Shown here: positions 49,707-51,150 of the stretch, piece after piece
Position numbering within the stretch: position 1 is the stretch's first letter
How the letters are laid out: every line of letters starts with the position of its first letter
Assembly: GCA_014874385.1 (NCBI GenBank)
Contig: JACWAE010000063.1
Span: forward strand, 1-51,150
Reading direction: 5' to 3'
DNA: 51,150 nucleotides
Source: Dehalococcoidia bacterium
GTDB taxonomy: Bacteria > Chloroflexota > Dehalococcoidia > SZUA-161
Made by a program: the position numbers and the translations under genes
The notes under the pieces: generated by a model
Told to the model about the DNA's origin: nothing
The model's database searches: none
The model's input: the letters and a program-made list of their open reading frames with translations, nothing else

Positions 49707-50168
49707 ATGAAAAAATCCAAATTTTCACTTACACAACACAAAGACAAGTCAATTGTAGAGTTTGTAAAAAAAATTGACCATAAAATATTAGCCGTCTGGG
49801 CAATTGATTGTGCTGAGCGCGTTCTGCCATATTTTGAGGGAAAATACCCGGAAGACCACCGCCCTCGAAACGCTATCGAAACACTCCAAACATGGATAAA
49901 TACAGGGGTGTTTAAGATGGCTGTTATACGCAAGGCTTCGCTTGCAGCTCATGCTGCTGCTCGCGAGGTAGGAGAGGATAATGCGGCTCGCTCCGCTGCC
50001 CGCGCCGCCGGTCAAGCGGTGGCAACTGCACATGTTCCCACTCATTCTATTGGTGCTGCAATTTATGCCTTACAGGGTATCCATAGAGCCACTAACTCCT
50101 CTGACGCCGATGCTGCCGTAGCCAAAGAACGAGAGAATGGCAATACCAACACTTGCTTGAATTGGTAG
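49707..50168 (+). CDS. Imm-5-like putative immunity protein
   Basis: 153 residues. HKILAVWAIDCAERVLPYFE at the start. The distinctive Ala-rich helix run is ASLAAHAAAREVGEDNAARS then AARAAGQAVATAHVPTHSIG and AAIYALQGIHRA. This is the pattern of proteins annotated as Imm-5-like putative immunity proteins, first described next to polymorphic toxins. No toxin gene is adjacent here, so its role is open. Many such genes stand alone. Confidence 0.7.
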   Translation: MKKSKFSLTQHKDKSIVEFVKKIDHKILAVWAIDCAERVLPYFEGKYPEDHRPRNAIETLQTWINTGVFKMAVIRKASLAAHAAAREVGEDNAARSAARAAGQAVATAHVPTHSIGAAIYALQGIHRATNSSDADAAVAKERENGNTNTCLNW

Positions 50169-50399
50169 AAAACTCATGAAGATAAAGGACAGATGTTTTT
50201 TGTCACAGCCCTGAATAGGGCGCTCGTGAGTGCCTGACCGCCGAAGAACCGCCTTGATGATGCGAAGCCGCACAGCTTGCAGCAGGATATCTGCGCTTGC
50301 AATATGGTAAGCCTCGCACAATGTTAACATTTCTGCTATTATCATCAATAGCGGTAAATTGAATCCCGTCACACCTCGCCTGCCCATGGAGGAACAGCA

Positions 50400-51150
50400 A
50401 TGAATCGTCGTTTGCTTCTCGTCGCCCTTATCTTGTCTTTAATCGCACTGCCGATGCTGGCTGCCTGTAGTTCGAGCAAACCAGCCGCTACCGCCACACC
50501 GACCGCGACTCCAACGCCAACGGCCAGCCCGGACCCGGCCGCCATCGCCCAGTCGTTCCTCGAAGCCATAGCTAGCGGTAACTACACCTCCGCCGAGGCG
50601 ATGGAGGACCCCATCATGGCCTCTGCAGCCCCGGCTGCCGCTCTCGCCCAGATCGCGCAGGGATTGGTCGCCCAGTACGGCGCGTACCAGAGCCTGGGCG
50701 CCCCAACGCTGGCTGCCCCACCGCCGCAGGCAACCGTCACCATTCCTGCGACCTTCGCTTTCGCCGTCTTGGACCTGAACGTGGCGGTCAGCCCGGAAGG
50801 TAAGGTGGTGGGCCTGCACGTGGGGTCTGTTGCCTACACCGCTACATCCACGCCTGCCGACTATGTCAACCCTGACTCCTTCACCGAGAGCAACGTTACG
50901 GTCGGCTCAGCGCCATGGGCGCTGCCGGGCACGCTCACCATGCCTAAAGGCACAGGACCGTTTCCTGCAGTCGTTCTCATAGCAGGTTCTGGGCCTAATG
51001 ACCGCGACGAGACCATTGGACCGAACAAGCCCCTGCGGGACCTGGCCTGGGGGTTGGCGTCGCAGGGCATCGCCGTCCTGCGGTACGACAAGCGGACGCT
51101 GGTCTACGGCAGCCAGATGGCACAGATGTCAAACATCACCGTCAAGGAAG
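50400..51150 (+). CDS. Lipoprotein alpha/beta hydrolase with DUF3887-like domain, 3' truncated
   Basis: 250 codons are visible and the frame is open at the window end. GGAGG lies 8 bases before the ATG at 50400. Signal peptide with lipobox LAAC (Cys ~23), then a TPTATPTPT linker. A ~100-residue DUF3887-like domain (IAQSFLEAIASGNYTSAEAM) follows, and then the start of an alpha/beta hydrolase (PFPAVVLIAGSGPNDRDETI, GIAVLRYDKRTL). The catalytic Ser lies beyond the window. Likely a cell-surface esterase or peptidase. G+C is clearly higher than in the Imm-5-like gene next to it. Confidence 0.82.
   Translation, partial: MNRRLLLVALILSLIALPMLAACSSSKPAATATPTATPTPTASPDPAAIAQSFLEAIASGNYTSAEAMEDPIMASAAPAAALAQIAQGLVAQYGAYQSLGAPTLAAPPPQATVTIPATFAFAVLDLNVAVSPEGKVVGLHVGSVAYTATSTPADYVNPDSFTESNVTVGSAPWALPGTLTMPKGTGPFPAVVLIAGSGPNDRDETIGPNKPLRDLAWGLASQGIAVLRYDKRTLVYGSQMAQMSNITVKE

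Overview
The window reads as a slice of a bacterial chromosome of mid to slightly high G+C. It fits an uncultured member of the Chloroflexota, most likely Dehalococcoidia-like. That placement is inference from gene content and from the style of the intergenic repeats; no 16S gene is present. Bacterial identity is firm: there is a long Bacillus-type SRP RNA, ispE of the MEP isoprenoid pathway, KsgA/RsmA, and four bacterial tRNAs (His, Arg, Lys, Leu). No transposase, integrase, phage gene or CRISPR array was seen.

Layout. 1-5.6 kb: the end of a LarA-like gene, a transglutaminase/TPR protein, nitronate monooxygenase, a small dimeric alpha/beta-barrel protein and a CCA-adding tRNA nucleotidyltransferase. 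5.6-13.7 kb: SemiSWEET-like protein, M20 peptidase, a DinG helicase fused to a DnaQ-like exonuclease, a desulforedoxin-like protein beside a bacterioferritin-like protein, then ksgA-ispE-membrane protein. 13.7-16.2 kb: an amidohydrolase, an SDR oxidoreductase and the SRP RNA. 16.3-27.5 kb: a minus-strand branched-chain amino acid supercluster read ilvD-ilvB-ilvN-ilvC-leuA-leuC-[hicB-hicA-ORF]-leuD-leuB. It has a clear promoter and an attenuator-like terminator ahead of ilvD. A toxin-antitoxin module and an unknown ORF sit between the two isopropylmalate dehydratase subunits.

27.7-29.3 kb holds an AT-rich accessory island: a SANT/Myb-like DNA-binding protein, a ComF-like phosphoribosyltransferase and a SLOG-fold protein, the last two overlapping by 4 bp. 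This is the best candidate for an undescribed nucleotide-linked system. 29.4-31.5 kb: sucCD. 32-36 kb: tRNA-His, a HEAT-repeat protein, tRNA-Arg, a DUF4382-type lipoprotein, cysteine synthase and a membrane protein. 36.2-39.7 kb: a tightly packed plus-strand run of a double hot-dog dehydratase, a 44-residue basic ORF coupled at both ends by ATGA overlaps, a Cys-cluster protein, an unknown protein, a macrodomain protein and a zinc-dependent deacetylase.

39.8-51.15 kb is a looser region: tRNA-Lys, a membrane-tethered coiled-coil transglutaminase-like protein, several tiny Cys-rich proteins, a zinc-ribbon/PH-like membrane protein, lipoproteins with Thr-Pro linkers, a gamma-glutamylcyclotransferase, a DUF362-ferredoxin protein convergent with a PAC2 protein, tRNA-Leu, a ferritin-like protein, an orphan Imm-5-like gene, and a lipoprotein alpha/beta hydrolase cut by the window end.

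Many longer intergenic spaces carry dispersed palindromic repeats of at least three families, plus one MITE-like inverted repeat.
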